From: Vespula vulgaris
Lineage: Eukaryota > Arthropoda > Insecta > Hymenoptera > Vespidae
Assembly: GCF_905475345.1 (NCBI RefSeq)
Contig: NC_066604.1
Coordinates: forward strand, 2,208,501 to 2,272,500
DNA length: 64,000 nt
Reading direction: 5' to 3'
Numbering within the stretch: position 1 is the first letter of the stretch; each line of letters starts with the position of its first letter. The position numbers and the translations under genes are program-made. The notes beneath the pieces were generated by a model. That model did not search any database. It was given only the letters and a program-made list of their open reading frames with translations, and was not told where the DNA came from. Positions 10,870 through 24,200 of the stretch are shown in pieces.

Positions 10870-11010
10870 AAAGAATTAATTGCTTGTGCGCCAATAGCCC
10901 ACGATAAAGTTCTACCAATCGAAATCGAAAACTTCGTAATGGACGTCGATCGATCATCCGGAAGCTTAAGCGACCGGTTAAATGCTACAGAGACCGATGA
11001 GAAAAAGTAA
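10870..11010 (+). CDS. stop-bounded short frame with coding-like composition, doubtful
   Basis: The frame of 46 codons ends in TAA and reads in its centre DKVLPIEIENFVMDVDRSSG, then SLSDRLNATETDEKK. Possible exon edges are an AG at CCAATAG (10897) and a GTAACG donor at the end, both mediocre. The minus strand is also open over the same bases, as is typical of TCGA-rich non-coding DNA in this window. No family is recognised. Confidence 0.15.
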   Translation, partial: KELIACAPIAHDKVLPIEIENFVMDVDRSSGSLSDRLNATETDEKK

Positions 11011-14000
11011 CGATGAGAGAAAGAGAGAGAGAAAGTTATTAACGCGAATCGAACGTTATTTATTTCATAATAGAAATGTAATACGATTTATGTTTTCGAT
11101 GAGTCCTAATCGATTTGCAAGTTAGTGATATACATATATATACACACACACACACATATATATATAAGAGATGTCATGTATATATGTATATATATATATA
11201 TAGATGAAAGTGACGTATATATAATTATAATATAATGTGGCATATATTTAAAAAAAATGAGAAGAAACTTTTTTAAAAATCTTTCAAAATATAGAACCAA
11301 GATAGATATTTTTTTATATTCCTAATTATTATCGATCTAATTACTCGTAATTACTCATTCGTAGATTTTCGTAGGAAGGAAGTTCGATATATAAATCATT
11401 CGTTCGCCTCTTCGATATTTTTTCGAGACGATCGTTATCATTGGTTCCTATCTATACTTGCTCTATACTTGGAGTAGAAAATTAAACAAAAAACCGTCAT
11501 GATCCCTTTTCACCGAGAAGCAATCACCGAGGCTTAGACCAGCAGTTCGCTCCTCATAACCGTCCGAAGAATCTAAGGACTTGCATCTGGCCTCTCTTCC
11601 TTTTCATAGAGGATTTAATATCGTTCTCTATAGACACTTGTTTGTCTCTATGTGTGTGTCTCTATGTCTATATACTTGTTTTTTCTACTGAACATCGTCT
11701 ACGACTCTTCTTACAATTCCATCTAAGATTGAAACACTTTCTGTCTCTTTTTATATATATATTTTTTTAGATTATTATCGATTTCATTTAATTCATTCGA
11801 GAGGAACAATTATTTGGCCTTTCATCGTGTTTTTTTTTCTTTTTTTCTTCTTTTTTTCCTCAAATAAAAATATAATTCTCTCTTGACTCATAATAAAACC
11901 AACATCAATTCTCAACAATAATTATTGACTTAACAATTCGCATATTAATAATAAAACCCTATTACAAAAGGCAGTGCACATCGGTGCATTATTTTAAATA
12001 GATTTATTACGAAATGTCTCTTTTTCTTATAACATTAACTTCTATTTTTTAAAGAATATCATATAATATTATTCATACGTATGTTATATATCACATAAAA
12101 ATACACACACATATACACAGATATCTGGCCAAAGAAAATAGACGAATTTAGAGAAAAAGAGTTTCTTTCGAAATAGAATAGTAATCCTATTTCGATCTTG
12201 ATATCGTCGGTAAAATGATTTTCTAGAAGGTTTCGAGACGTTCTCTCTCTCTCTCTCTCTCCCTTTCTCTCTCTATCTTTCGAGAGTGCTGGAAAAGGGC
12301 GGAGAAACTCGAGGACGATGGCTTGCTTTCATGTTGATATACATGCTCTCGAAGGTCTCTGTACTTTCGTAATCCTTACACGCGCCTCAGTCGCCCTCGT
12401 AAAACCATGCCGTTCGTGCTCGTAAACATTCTTGCAAACGCCTTTCCCGATACGCAAGCTCACAAGCATCTTCTTACTTCGACTTATGCGGTTAACATAC
12501 TCCTTTACTCTCTCTTTCACTTTTTCTTTCTCTCTATCTCTCTTTTTCAGTTCCATTTTCATGTCCACTGCTACATATACATAAGTGTACATACGTTTTA
12601 CGCGTTCTCTTCGCTTCCCAGAAGTAACATTTTCTTGGAACGTTCACATTTCCTCCTCTTTATTTTCTCGTCTTTTTTTTGTTTTTATTTCTATCTGCAA
12701 TATTCGTAATTTTTTTAAATTCGTATTCAGATACGATTCAATAATCAATGATCGTCGAGTTATAGAGACCCTTGAAAAAATTAATTAAATCGATAAGTAA
12801 ATTTATACGGAGTAATTTGCCCTTAATTTTTTTATTTTTTGCCAAACCAATAGTGGTATTCTCTAGGATCACTCTTATCTCGTTTTGATTAATTTTTTTC
12901 TTCCTTCTTCCTCTTCTTTTTTATTTCCGATCTCTGATCCTGGCCTATCCTTCTTTTTTTTTCCTTTTTCTCTTTTTTTTGACCACTTTACCTTCCCCAG
13001 CAGCTGTTCGATTTTACCTCTATTCGTCTTCCCATAGTAACAACATTTGTCACGAAAGAAACGTTAAGGTTTCTCTTCGGAGTCTGCTGCTTCCGACGGC
13101 TCGTTTCGTTTATTGATTATAGAATGACCGACATAAAGTATTCGATGCCATAAGGTTTGTCTCTAGAGTGTGACCTCCTTTCGACGAAATCTTGATCATC
13201 CTTGATCACTTTTGCAAGATATATTATATTTCCCGATTTTTATCGTTTTATCATAATTTCAATCATACCTACATACATAAGTAAAAACAATTTCTACCTG
13301 TTAATTTGATATTCTTTTTTCCTTCGCGAAATTATAAAGAAGAAAAATCGTGGAAAAAGAGAAAGAAAAAAGAAAATCAGAGATATGATTAATAATAATT
13401 TAATCATACCCTTTTTATAGTATGAAAATTAAACGATATCTACAGATATCTTTTTTAAGACATTATAAAAAGAAAGAAGAAAGATGAAGAAAGAAAAAAA
13501 TTGGTAAATTTAATAATCTTAAAATAAAAACAAACGACTCGCTTGCGCAATGTATCAAACAATTATTAAATCTTTCGCTTTTGGTAATATGATAATTAGA
13601 ATTAATATCATCATATTATCGTATCACAAATAGAAATGAAATCGTTCCTTTGAAATTATAGTTGGATGGAATATACATATGTATCTGTTAGTCGTTTACG
13701 GTACGTTTACTTCGTACTTTTCGGGATGGGTTAGCGATGGTGGTGGAGCGAAGGAGAGGTGGATAGGAGGGAAAGGGTTGAGGAAGGTGTTCTCAAAGGG
13801 ACTAGCTTAAATTCTACGGACAGCAGAGAGTAGCAACAGCAGAAAGTCGTCTTCTCTCTGTCAAGGACAGGAGAATAAACAGCATCCTACTCGCGAAATG
13901 GTACAAATGTTATTCGGTTTGCGTCTGGGTTTTGAGAAACATCCGGGAATGTGCTCCTTCTTCCTACGTTTTATACAGGATAAAAGCGTCCTGATTTCGC

Positions 14001-14230
14001 GAATGCTCGCATGACCACCGTACGACGAATTAACTCGACTACTGTTCTCTCTATCTATCTTTATATACATATATATGTGTGTGTATCTGTCTCTCTCTTA
14101 CTCTTTCTTTTTCATTTTTCTAGCTGTCCAACAACGTGCATCGCGTTCAACGTTTTCGATTAAAAGCACCAACCGTTTTGCGTTTAAAACTTGAAATAAA
14201 AAGCTTAGTTTCAAGAGAGAAAGGAGAGAA

Positions 14231-14261
<31 letters not shown>

Positions 14262-16812
14262 GAATGAATTTGATGGTTTAGCGAATATACACGAAATTTA
14301 TTTATATAGTGTACGATGTTATACACGCGTTTATTCTACTCTACCGTGTAGTAGGGGTTTTTTTTTTATATATACATATGTAGAGAGAAAGAAATATATA
14401 TATGTTTTTTTATTTTTTTTTATTTTTTTAATCTTTTTTATACACGTCCTATTCTATTGTATTTCAAACGAAGAATACAGAGAATATGGAGGATCATGCT
14501 CGAACCGTGGTTAGACTACTTTTCTCTTTTTTTTTTTCTTTCCTTTTTTTCTCTCTTTTCTTTCTTTTTTTTCGCAAACGTAAAAATACAATAAAATGAT
14601 ATCCAACGAAACTCGAAAGTGACACGCGTGTATCGAAAATATACAATTCTCATATCGGACGTTATCAAAATCTTATAACACGGCGTTTGTTGTAAAAAAA
14701 AAATATACCATCCATTAATAATTCATTTTATTATATTTTAAACGTTTACGATATGAAGAAAAAAAAAGGGAAATAGAAAAAAGACGAAAGAAAAGAAGAA
14801 GAAAAAAAGAGTCAGTATAAATAATTAAATGTCAACGTTACGTCGCTTATATTTCACTTGGATTTAAATGGAAAAGAGAAAAAAAAATTATTATAAATCA
14901 TAATATCGCATTTATCAAACGTAGATGGGGTAAGTGGAATTTTAACAATGAACGTTTCAAGGACTGTATATAAGTATATAGGCGTATATGTAGGTATATC
15001 TACATAAATCTTTGGCACGCGCGTTAGCAGAAGAAATATCGTAGATATTTTTGAATGCATACGTACGTATGTTCCCTGGCAAGCGTAAACGCGGAATTCG
15101 ATGCATTTTCACGGAAATAGGATCGTGAGTTTTAACTTCGGAAATCGTCAAGATCCTCTATAGTTGAAAATCTCGCGATAGTTCACTCAACTTTCCTTTC
15201 TGTTGCTGCTACTTGCTTGTCGATGGAAAAAGGTACATAGGGTGGATAACGTAGTCGAGTGGATTCTTCGAGAACTCGTCGTCGTTTCTCTTTACACTGT
15301 ACTAGACGCTTACACACACATACATACATATATATATATATAGAATATATGTAATACACATCTCTTATGTCAATCTTATCACACAGGTTACGAGAAACGT
15401 TGTAGGGTGTTAGCTTTATTCGTAGGAAATCGACTTGAAATTGGATTGAAAATTTGTCGTGAGAAATGTATGTACTGTATGTACTATATGTTTAAATTTC
15501 GTTCGAGTAATTTCTTTATTTATATATTTAACAAAAAAAAAAAAAAGCAAAAAGAAATATATTAATCCTTTAGATTTCGTGCAATATATATTATTATCTA
15601 GGCGATGGGAAGGGTACAGAAGAAAATTGAATAATTTAGAACGCGAATGTAATTCTTTATTTCAATTAAAAAATAAAAAGGAGTAAAGAGAGAAGAAATC
15701 TCTGAGAAGAAAAGTATTGATTCGTTTAAATGTTCTCTTTTATTTGATTCATTAAATGCATTATCTTGATCAATTATATCATATCTATTTAATTCTAGAT
15801 ATTGATTGATGTTAAGTATTTTGTAAAATAAATGATCATTATATATGGATATTTTGATCAATATAAATAACTAAGCGTCAGGTTTGCGTCCGAGTTGAAT
15901 CTCTTATATCGAGTATTGATATTGTATTATAATTACTATTAATATATTTAAAATAATGATCAAATGTTTCAGACTACGGTCTCAATGAATAGCAGACTAA
16001 TTGTATTAATTCAAATTCGATTTGTAGCCTCTATACAAATGCTTTTTCTATAGAAGCAAATATATATGTTAATTGATTATTTTTATATCATTTTTTCTTC
16101 TATTATATATATCTTCATCGATTTATCGATACGATAAATATGATCAGAGAAAGTTCAGACGAGTAGTTTCTTCTCATAGCTCTCTTTCTTTCTCTCTCTC
16201 TCTCTCTTTCCTTCTCTCTTCCATAAAACATTGATCCGTTCTTTCGTGATATTTATAACTAAAGATTGGAAATACATTATTTATATCTCGTATTGAAGCT
16301 TTTTATCAAGATCGTAAATCGTAAATTAGTTCTTTGAAGAAGTGTTTCTATTAACACGTTCCTAGTGAGTATAAATCGATGTAAATACGTTTGATAAATA
16401 AATTCTTTATAATTTTTAAATCGAGTGAATATTAAATCAATCATAATGTAAAAATTATATATATATATACATATTAATTTACATTTTAGGTTAATGAAAC
16501 AAAAACGTTTGGAAAATATCTTTCTTATTATTCCTTTACGTTTTGACTTTCACAGTAAAGCCTCCTCTGTCTGTTTCTTTTTCTCTTTCTCTCTCTCTCT
16601 CTTACTTTATTTCTTTGTCAGACCATTTGCAATGCGTTCAATGTAATAGGATTAAATAGGGAACAATAAGAACCTCAAAGCAAATGAGACGGAGATCGCA
16701 AATGGTGCTCGGCTGGTTTAACAATAACACTGTTCCTTTTAGGTTCTAGAAAGGGTTAATACCAACATTAGATAGTATTAGTAAGAGAAAGATAAAAAAA
16801 AATAGATTCATT

Positions 16813-16814
<2 letters not shown>

Positions 16815-16862
<48 letters not shown>
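16815..16862. repeat. (TA)n microsatellite
   Basis: An uninterrupted TA run of about 24 units. Confidence 0.95.
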
Positions 16863-16865
<3 letters not shown>

Positions 16866-17169
16866 TTATAGAATAGAAATTATAAATTAAAGTAAATATG
16901 ACAATAAAAGTATACGTACAAGTATATAATACAATTTTTATATAATATCTTGTATATTATAAGCATATAATATATAAAAAATATAGAAAATATATATATT
17001 CCATTACTAAAGTATCTCAAAGTAGTTCATAGTACTTACACTATTAATATAAGTACATAATATTATTATTAAAATGTGTGTAATAAATTTGTAAGAAAAT
17101 TGGAATAATCATATTAAAGAAAATGATGGATTGCATTTGCTTTTATCCTGAAGATCAAAGAGTGATCAT

Positions 17170-17203
<34 letters not shown>

Positions 17204-17240
17204 GCTATCTATCTATCTATCTATCTATCTCTCTCTCTCG
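17170..17240. repeat. (CT)n-(CTAT)n compound microsatellite
   Basis: A CT run is followed by six to seven CTAT units and then CT again. Confidence 0.95.
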
Positions 17241-17298
17241 ATTCACTTTACTCGCTGTCAAATTCAAGATAAACTATGCATGTAGCCATGTATAGTCA

Positions 17299-17339
<41 letters not shown>

Positions 17340-17567
17340 AAAAGCAATTTTGAAAATTGCATTTATGGAGAGAAATTAGTCGAGGAATGGGATGGTGAAA
17401 AGCTTTAAAGAGAGAATGGCAAATAATATTTTTTCATGTTCTCTATACGCGAGCTGAATGCTGGACCTATCAGGTACAATAGATAGAAGCTCGAACGTTC
17501 ATTGAAAAGCGAGATAGAGATATAGCTACAGAGTCACTTTGTGTATATATATGTGAAATAGACAGAA

Positions 17568-17600
<33 letters not shown>

Positions 17601-18684
17601 AAGAGCATCACGAGTTTCGTTGCAGTCAACGATAAACTGTACTTTTCAACGTCGCGCGCATACAAATGAGAATCCTGCCGGTTGCAATTGTTGATCACCC
17701 TGGGGGGTGTATTCTCTCTCTCTCTCTCTCGTTTTCTTTCTCGTTTTTTCTCTTTCTTTTTTATTCGTCTTCACCTACATCGAGCAAGCCAAACAAGACC
17801 GGCCGATTTTAATTAAAGCATAATAGCGTAGGAATACTCGTGATATCTCGTTTATCGTTAGTTTCATTACTTATTCGATGTTTTTATCGAAAATAAAAAA
17901 AAAGAAAAAGAGAAGGAAAGAAAGATAGAAAGGAAGATAGAAAAAAATTTCTTCGAGTTGCAATTAGTTCTCCTTTCTCTCAATGAATCGATCGTTTCCT
18001 CCTCTTATTTTTCCTCTTCCTCCTTCTTCTTCTTCCTCTTCTTCTTCTTTTTCTTCCTTCTCCTATCTTCCTTCTACTTCCGTTCTATCAATTTACATCC
18101 ATTAATTCGACGTATCAACGAGGGGCTCTTGCAAGTTTTCCCCGGTTAATTGGGTCACGTTTATAACGTAAGCGCGGTAAACGAGGCTGGGATTTTAGAA
18201 AAGAAAAAAAAAATAAAGAAGAAAAAAGAAATTACGAAAGCCAGACGAAAGGAACGGCTTATCGGGACCGGGGGCTCGTTTATCATCAACCGATCTTGAG
18301 AAAAGGACTTGGAAATGAAGCTTCCTATCGTTATGGTCTTATTAAAAAAAAAAAAGGACAAGAAAAAAAAAGACAGAGAAAGAAAGAAAAAGAACAAAAA
18401 AAAAAAAGAACTACCGACAAATAATTGCTTTCTCGAAAAGAGAACGACCGACTTATTATATACGGATTGTGGGTGGGAGGTGGAGGAGGAGGCCGTGTAA
18501 AGGGCTCGTGTAAAGGGCTCACATTTATACGTGTATTTTCTACGATGCTCCACGATTATGCACGAAAGCTCTCTATCTTTTTTTTTCTTTCTTTTCTTTC
18601 TGTTGTATTTTTTTTTTATTTCTTTCTTATTTACTTACTTTTTCTTTCTTTCTTTTTTTCTTCCTTTATTCTAAGATTTTTATT

Positions 18685-18722
<38 letters not shown>

Positions 18723-20147
18723 CTTGTGAAACGGAGTAAAGAGAAAGTATAATAAGCGTTTCAAAGATTTTGGTTAATTATCTTTCCGAATGGACGACGA
18801 TATTCTAATGAAGTACTCTTTAATTAAAAATGATCTTTATTCTTTTGGAAAGATATTTCTTACGGGAGAAATTATTATTTACTTTAGTTTCTGGTTTAAT
18901 TAATTTCTTTGCCTTCTCTTTTCTCTCTCTTTTTCCCTTTTTTCTATTCCTTTATTTGTTTGTCATCTGTGATTTTTTTGTCGTGCAAGATATGTATGTA
19001 TGTATAAAGAGATAGGAAGTCAGTGAGAGAGTGAAAATATAGATTACGAAGGAAAGAGTCGATAACAATTAAACAAAAAAGAGAGAATGATAGAGAGATA
19101 GAGAGAATATTTTCGAAATAACATAACATCCAATGACTGACACGAACGAGAGATGGAGGCGTGGATAAAAGAAGAAAAAAGAAAAATAGAAAGAGAAACG
19201 ATTAGACGGTTTATCGTGGATTCCCCCTCTTGCTCGTAGATATCGATGCAATCCCAGGCAATTTCCGCGTCGGGCCATCACTGTGATTGGTGGTACCTCT
19301 GTGAGTTGTTAGCTACCTCTCTTGTGCTTAGGTTCTCTGAATTTAAGCCCTCGAGTTATGTCTGGCTCCTGGTTGTCATTATTACGTTGCTAATCAACTT
19401 CGAGAGAGATAGAGAGAGAGAGAGTCAAATTTAATTTCAATCTATGATTTTCTATAATCAAATTTTTCGATTAATGATATCATAATGAAAAATTCAATAA
19501 ATTGATAAATCAAATTTAAACGATATTATCACATTTCTAAACGATTTCAATTATTATTAATATTATTTCATTACTCTTTGTCTATCTCCTTTTCTCTGTT
19601 TAGAAGATGATTATATATTATAAATATTAAGTAGGATATTATACTTGTTAGAAATTTACTTAGCAATTTCAAGATAGAAGCTTTACTTACTACATACGTT
19701 GTACGTAGATTATTATGAAGGAGTTTATGCACGGTATTGCTTACGTCATAAGCATATTTGATCAAATAGAGAGAAATCGTCTAGGCAAGTAGAACTGCAG
19801 GTTCGCGATAGCGTATCGAACAACGTGGCTTACTCGTCGAGTCAACGTTCTATCCTCTTCCAAATTGTATTCTCTATATTTCTCTCTCTCTCTTCACCCT
19901 TTCCAACACCCTCGAACAAGTGTGTTCTACGATCTTGTGGAGTTACGATATAACTTCTGGAACGTGTAATTTAATCACCACCCCTACTTCCAAATCTTGC
20001 TATTAAACATAAACGTGTTGCTGTTCTATTATTATTATTATTATTATACGCTAAAATCGTTAATTACTTTTAAAATAGTTGGATCGTATTTTTTTTCTCA
20101 TCATTATACTTTTTCCCCCCTCTCTCATTTATTTTTTATATCGATCG

Positions 20148-20214
20148 TGGGTCCTTTTTACTTTGTTTTTCTTTTGTTTCGAAAAAAAAACAAAGTTAAA
20201 AAAGGAAGAACCCA
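20148..20214. other. 67-nt imperfect hairpin (inverted repeat)
   Basis: The left arm starts TGGGTCCTTTTTACTTTGTT. The right arm ends CAAAGTTAAAAAAGGAAGAA followed by CCCA. The arms pair over most of their length, with a 4-base bulge near the base and a loop around TTTCGAA. It could be a precursor-type RNA hairpin or the remains of a small foldback element. The sequence alone does not decide. Confidence 0.35.
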
Positions 20215-20547
20215 TAGTATTATATAAATAGGCGTTATCGAGTGCCGTCAAATTTTCAACATCAAATTCAACACTTCGCGCGTTGTCGTCCAGTATAAAA
20301 TAATAAATTTTGCTATCGATGTTACGCTATCATCGTTATGGGGAAACAGGAGGAGAGGGTGGAAGTGGGTTGTGTTCTCTCTGGATTCTGGTAAAAAAAA
20401 ATGATCGCAACAAGGCGAATACGACGCGTCGTTACCGTTCCTCGTTACCATGAATACGATATCGACGTAACAAGAAACAAGGAAGTTCGAGGCGTTTGTC
20501 CCCGGCGTGGAAACGAGATAGGTATTTTACCAGGTGAAAAAACTTCA

Positions 20548-20550
<3 letters not shown>

Positions 20551-20589
<39 letters not shown>
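20551..20589. repeat. (AT)n microsatellite
   Basis: An uninterrupted AT run of about 19 units. Confidence 0.95.
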
Positions 20590-20593
<4 letters not shown>

Positions 20594-21587
20594 TATACAT
20601 ATTTATAAATATTTTAGTAGAATGTCACGATATCGATTTTAAATATAATATAATATAATAAAATAAAAATGAATCTACGATGTATAGTTTAGTCGAACGT
20701 AGACACGTTTCTTTAGAAATAATTTAAACGACGAATACGTATCTAACGATTGTATTTTGCAATTAAACTTAAATAAAAAGAAGAAATAAATTTTTACGAT
20801 TCTTTATAGTCAATCGATGTACGTGATATGAGTCTTTATCCAAGCTATATAATTGGTTTCTTTTCTTTTCTATTTTTCTCAAACGAATCAAACGACTCAA
20901 TCATACGAAATATATGGAATTAATCAATGATTCACGAATAATATTTCTTACGAAGTAAAAGACGTAATGTTATACACAGATAGGTATTCACGTGAAAAGA
21001 GGAATTTCTTTCTAAGAATGAACGACCAGTGACGTATTTCAAGTCTCGTTAAATTCGTTACGTTTCACGATACGGTCACGCGAGCCAAGTTCTTACATAC
21101 AAGAAACGTGGAGAGGAGGGCGGTGAGGAGGAGAAATGGGGAATGGGGGATGGAGGTAAAGAGAGAGGCCAGAGGAAGGGAGAAGCCTTTGAGGAACGTA
21201 CTATATATGTACAAAGAATCCACTATACGACGAGTATCTTTAGGAAGGCGTGCATCTTGTCTCGAGAAATAACGTCAAGCTGCACTTCGAGGATGTCCCT
21301 ACGTAGGCTACGATTAAATTATCTACACGAAGCTAGATATATTCGTGATTGGCTTATAATGGTAGAGAGAGTGGAAGGAGAAAAAGAGGAAAAGAAAGAA
21401 AAAAAAGTGACAAAGATTTTGATAAACATCGAAGTAATTTGCATAACTTGAAAATATAAAAAATTCTTTATAATTATTTAATAACACAGAAAAACCTTGA
21501 TCTTGTGTATATTATATACGAATTTAGATCCTTAAACGGTTGACTTTTGCAAGTGCATTAACGCGTGCATTCATGTTATCGTCTTTT

Positions 21588-21592
<5 letters not shown>

Positions 21593-21633
<41 letters not shown>

Positions 21634-21653
21634 ATATATATATATATATATAT
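21593..21653. repeat. (CT)n-(TA)n compound microsatellite
   Basis: About 18 CT units pass through a single G into about 11 TA units, followed by a T-rich tract to 21719. Confidence 0.95.
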
Positions 21654-21840
21654 TCTTTTTTCTGTGTTTTCTTTTTTCTTCCTTTTTTTTCTTTTCTTTT
21701 TTCTTTTTTCTTTTTTTTTGGCGTGAGAGTACCGCATCGAGTTTGATTGGAAATATCGCGATCGAACGGTAGTGCAATACACATATATATACATGAGTAT
21801 ATACATACATAGATACGTACGTACATACATACATACATAC

Positions 21841-22025
21841 GTCGAGTCCCATCGACAGGAATGTTTCAGCATTTCCACGATGCGAATATGCGGCTTTAAC
21901 GATACACAGTTGATCTCAACGATGAATCGTCGGGGGCTTGTACCTGTCGATACAGCCTCTGGCCTTTGGATTTCGTTTTGGTATCCCCAATCGGGGGTGT
22001 TCGCACCCCCGACATTTAATTCCAT
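21841..22025 (-). CDS. candidate coding segment on the minus strand, unknown gene
   Basis: From an ATG at 22025, preceded in frame by TAA, the minus strand reads MELNVGGANTPDWGYQNEIQ and continues without stop or low complexity for about 61 codons. It ends at a GTATGT donor-like site (21840). A second, better donor, CAG then GTACAAG, lies at 21943 and would give an exon of 21944-22025. The plus strand is open over the same bases (containing GLVPVDTASGLWISFWYPQS, then stop at 22035), so strand choice is uncertain. I prefer the minus strand because its composition is less biased and it has an ATG and donors. No signal peptide and no recognised domain. Confidence 0.22.
21991..22012. other. perfect 9-bp stem with TTCG loop
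   Basis: TCGGGGGTG and CACCCCCGA are exact reverse complements separated by TTCG. It is strikingly GC-rich for its surroundings and lies inside the open frames at 21841-22035. Confidence 0.6.
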
Positions 22026-22739
22026 TAATGATTAAACATTCAAAATATTTCATTATCTATCTCAATAAATAAATCGTATATATATATTCGCTATTTTTCT
22101 ATAAATCAATGTTAATCATTTGACAGAGCGATTTAATTATTTATTTAAACGGTTATTTTATCGTCGGCCGGATTCATAATTAATCCTCCTTCTCCTCGAC
22201 GATTATTATTGTATTTCGTTCAAATGTATATATTTTTTCATATCTGTTTAAATTGAAATAACAAATAAGTGAAACGATAATTGATTTTTTCTTTTTTTTC
22301 TAATGGAAATTAGTCGATTAACGAAAGTCATAATATTAACGAATCCTATCGACATACGCGATCATCGATCTCACTTCATTCTCTCGATTCTTGAACAAAA
22401 ATAAAAATATGACGGATGATAACAATAATTCGAATTGACACGACAGAGATATCCGGTTGAAAAGTATTAATTTCAATTGAATTTCCGTAGGAAAAAATCG
22501 CAAATAATTTTTTCATTCTTCTTTCCTTTTCAATCTCCATTTTACATTCGAAGATAAATTTTTGTTGATAAATTTAATCTTTGATATATCGTTTACCTTC
22601 GTTCAAAAATTTTTAATGTTTGCTTACTTTTAACCCTTTTTCCAAATAGCGAATATACCTGCAAAGATGCAAAGCTATAAAATGGTTCGATAACGTCAAT
22701 CGGGATAAGTGAAATAAGAGAGAGAAAGAGAAATAGAGA

Positions 22740-23010
22740 TAGTTTAGGTCTTCGCAATATCCAGATACGGTCCTGCAAGCTGGCACACGTACGAGAGACG
22801 CGGTTCGTACGTATGTGCATCACTTCCGGCCAGGAACCACCCTCGCCATTTCCGGACGATGCATCATTGGACCACCCCCGATAAAGTTTGCGCTTTCCGC
22901 CGTTGTGCGGTGAAACTCGGGGGGTGCAAACGCCGTCCTGGCCCGGAGGCTTCGCGTTTCGGACGAAAACAAAAAGGCCCCGACGGATTCTCCGATACGC
23001 GAGTGAAAGA
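22740..23010. other. GC-rich island of unknown role
   Basis: This block is markedly richer in G+C and CpG than the AT-rich flanks. All six frames have stretches without stops, the usual effect of low A+T, so open frames here are not evidence of coding. No clear splice-site pair or domain was found. A promoter, an enhancer or an old coding remnant are all possible. Confidence 0.4.
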
Positions 23011-23554
23011 GAAAGAGGGAGACACATAGATTGTGCAATTGGAACTAGGGATAGATAGATAGATAGAAAGAAAAAGAGAGAGAGAGAGAGTAAAATGAAA
23101 ACTCACGATTATCTCTCGCTTGATCGACGACGTTTTTGTGTTTTATATTTTTTTCTCCCTTCTCCTTTATTTTTTCTCTTTTCTATCTTCTTCTTTTTTC
23201 TTAACAAAAAGTTTTTTCTCCTAAAAAATCTCTCTTCTCCTCTTTTACTTCTCGATGCATTTCCAAAATCTTCTTTCGCCCCGTTTTAATTAACTTTTTT
23301 TTTCATACTATTTTATTGCATTAAACATTTACACACACACATATATAAGTATTGTGTTACTTTCGATTTTCAAAACTATCAGAGGAATGTTTTTATCGTA
23401 TAGGCGTTTGTAATTCAAGAGTTACACCTGTTTCGTATATCGTTAGATCAATAATCCCATGAAAGAGAGAGAGAGAGATAGAGAGAGTACATGGTAGCTG
23501 CTTCACAAGAGGTCCTTGACTAACGATCGTTTCTCGTGACAGAACGCGATACAT

Positions 23555-23835
23555 AGGGGATACGAGAAGAGACGGGGTTGATAGGGGCAGGGAGAAAGAG
23601 TAGGAAGGGTAGGAGGGTAGGTTGGATGGACGCGTTGACTAGTTAAAGGAGAATCGTAACGTCGATGTGTACCAGAAGGGGTGCCGCGAACGAAATGAAG
23701 GTAATGAAAAGGAGAGGGTGCCGATGAGAAGTCGCAAGAAAAGGGGCGGGGACGGGGGCGTGGGAGGAAGGGAGGAAGGGGTGGTTAGGAAAAAGAAGGA
23801 AGGAATGAACGGAATAGGAATTTCTTGAAAGGGTG
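23555..23835. other. G-rich (purine-skewed) block with a G-quadruplex motif
   Basis: The plus strand is strongly G-biased over about 280 bases. At 23743-23764 four G runs of 4, 4, 5 and 3 are separated by C, AC and CGT, which satisfies the classical G-quadruplex rule (four runs of at least three G with loops of 1-7). More GGG runs follow to 23790. Confidence 0.6.
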
Positions 23836-24129
23836 GGACTCGGTTAGCCTGAATAATTAGCAGAACAGCAGGAACTCGATCGTTATAAGTCTTTTACTTC
23901 TTTTTTTTTTTTTCTTTTTCTTTTTCTTTTTTCTTTCATTTTTTCCTTTCTTTTTTTTTATTTATTCTGTCTCTTCGTTTTATCGTCTTATCGACGTTTT
24001 ACAAACTTACGTTAGTTATTTCACGAGAAAAGAAAATTTTTCGATCGATCATCGAATTAACAATCGTACCTTGAAATAGAGAGTGAAAATATACGTGATA
24101 CGCGATATTGTCGAGTCATACTTAACAGA

Positions 24130-24200
24130 AATAATGTCGAATTGTTACTCGACACAGGGTTTCGTATAAAATACCTGTCGAGTACGAGTTAATCTCGACG
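24130..24200. other. imperfect hairpin in TCGA-rich DNA
   Basis: CTCGACACAGG at 24148 and CCTGTCGAG ending at 24182 pair with a 2-base bulge, giving a 35-nt foldback. Confidence 0.3.

Larger units (their letters stand above)
11011..20100. other. 9-kb non-coding stretch
   Basis: I found no exon with both credible composition and splice support. The content is AT-rich DNA, poly-T and poly-A runs and microsatellites: CT at 12241-12262, GA at 14216-14263, TA at 15330-15343 and 16815-16862, CT/CTAT at 17170-17240, GA at 17302-17337 and 17575-17602, and GA at 18687-18717. Mixed-composition islands at 11490-11600, 12290-12480, 12980-13200, 13690-14040, 17640-17830 and 19200-19400 could be conserved regulatory DNA, but nothing in them is diagnostic. 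Confidence 0.6.

Noticed and set aside
16622..16708. ACCATTTGC / GCAAATGGT inverted repeat
   Set aside because: Nine-base arms with about 70 unpaired bases between them, too weak for a structured RNA claim.
21143..21451. 102-codon plus-strand frame
   Set aside because: Both ends are purine-repeat translation (Lys/Glu/Arg). The middle lacks splice support.
22593..23106. Three minus-strand and two plus-strand frames in the GC island
   Set aside because: All registers are open because of low A+T. Kept only as an unexplained GC island.
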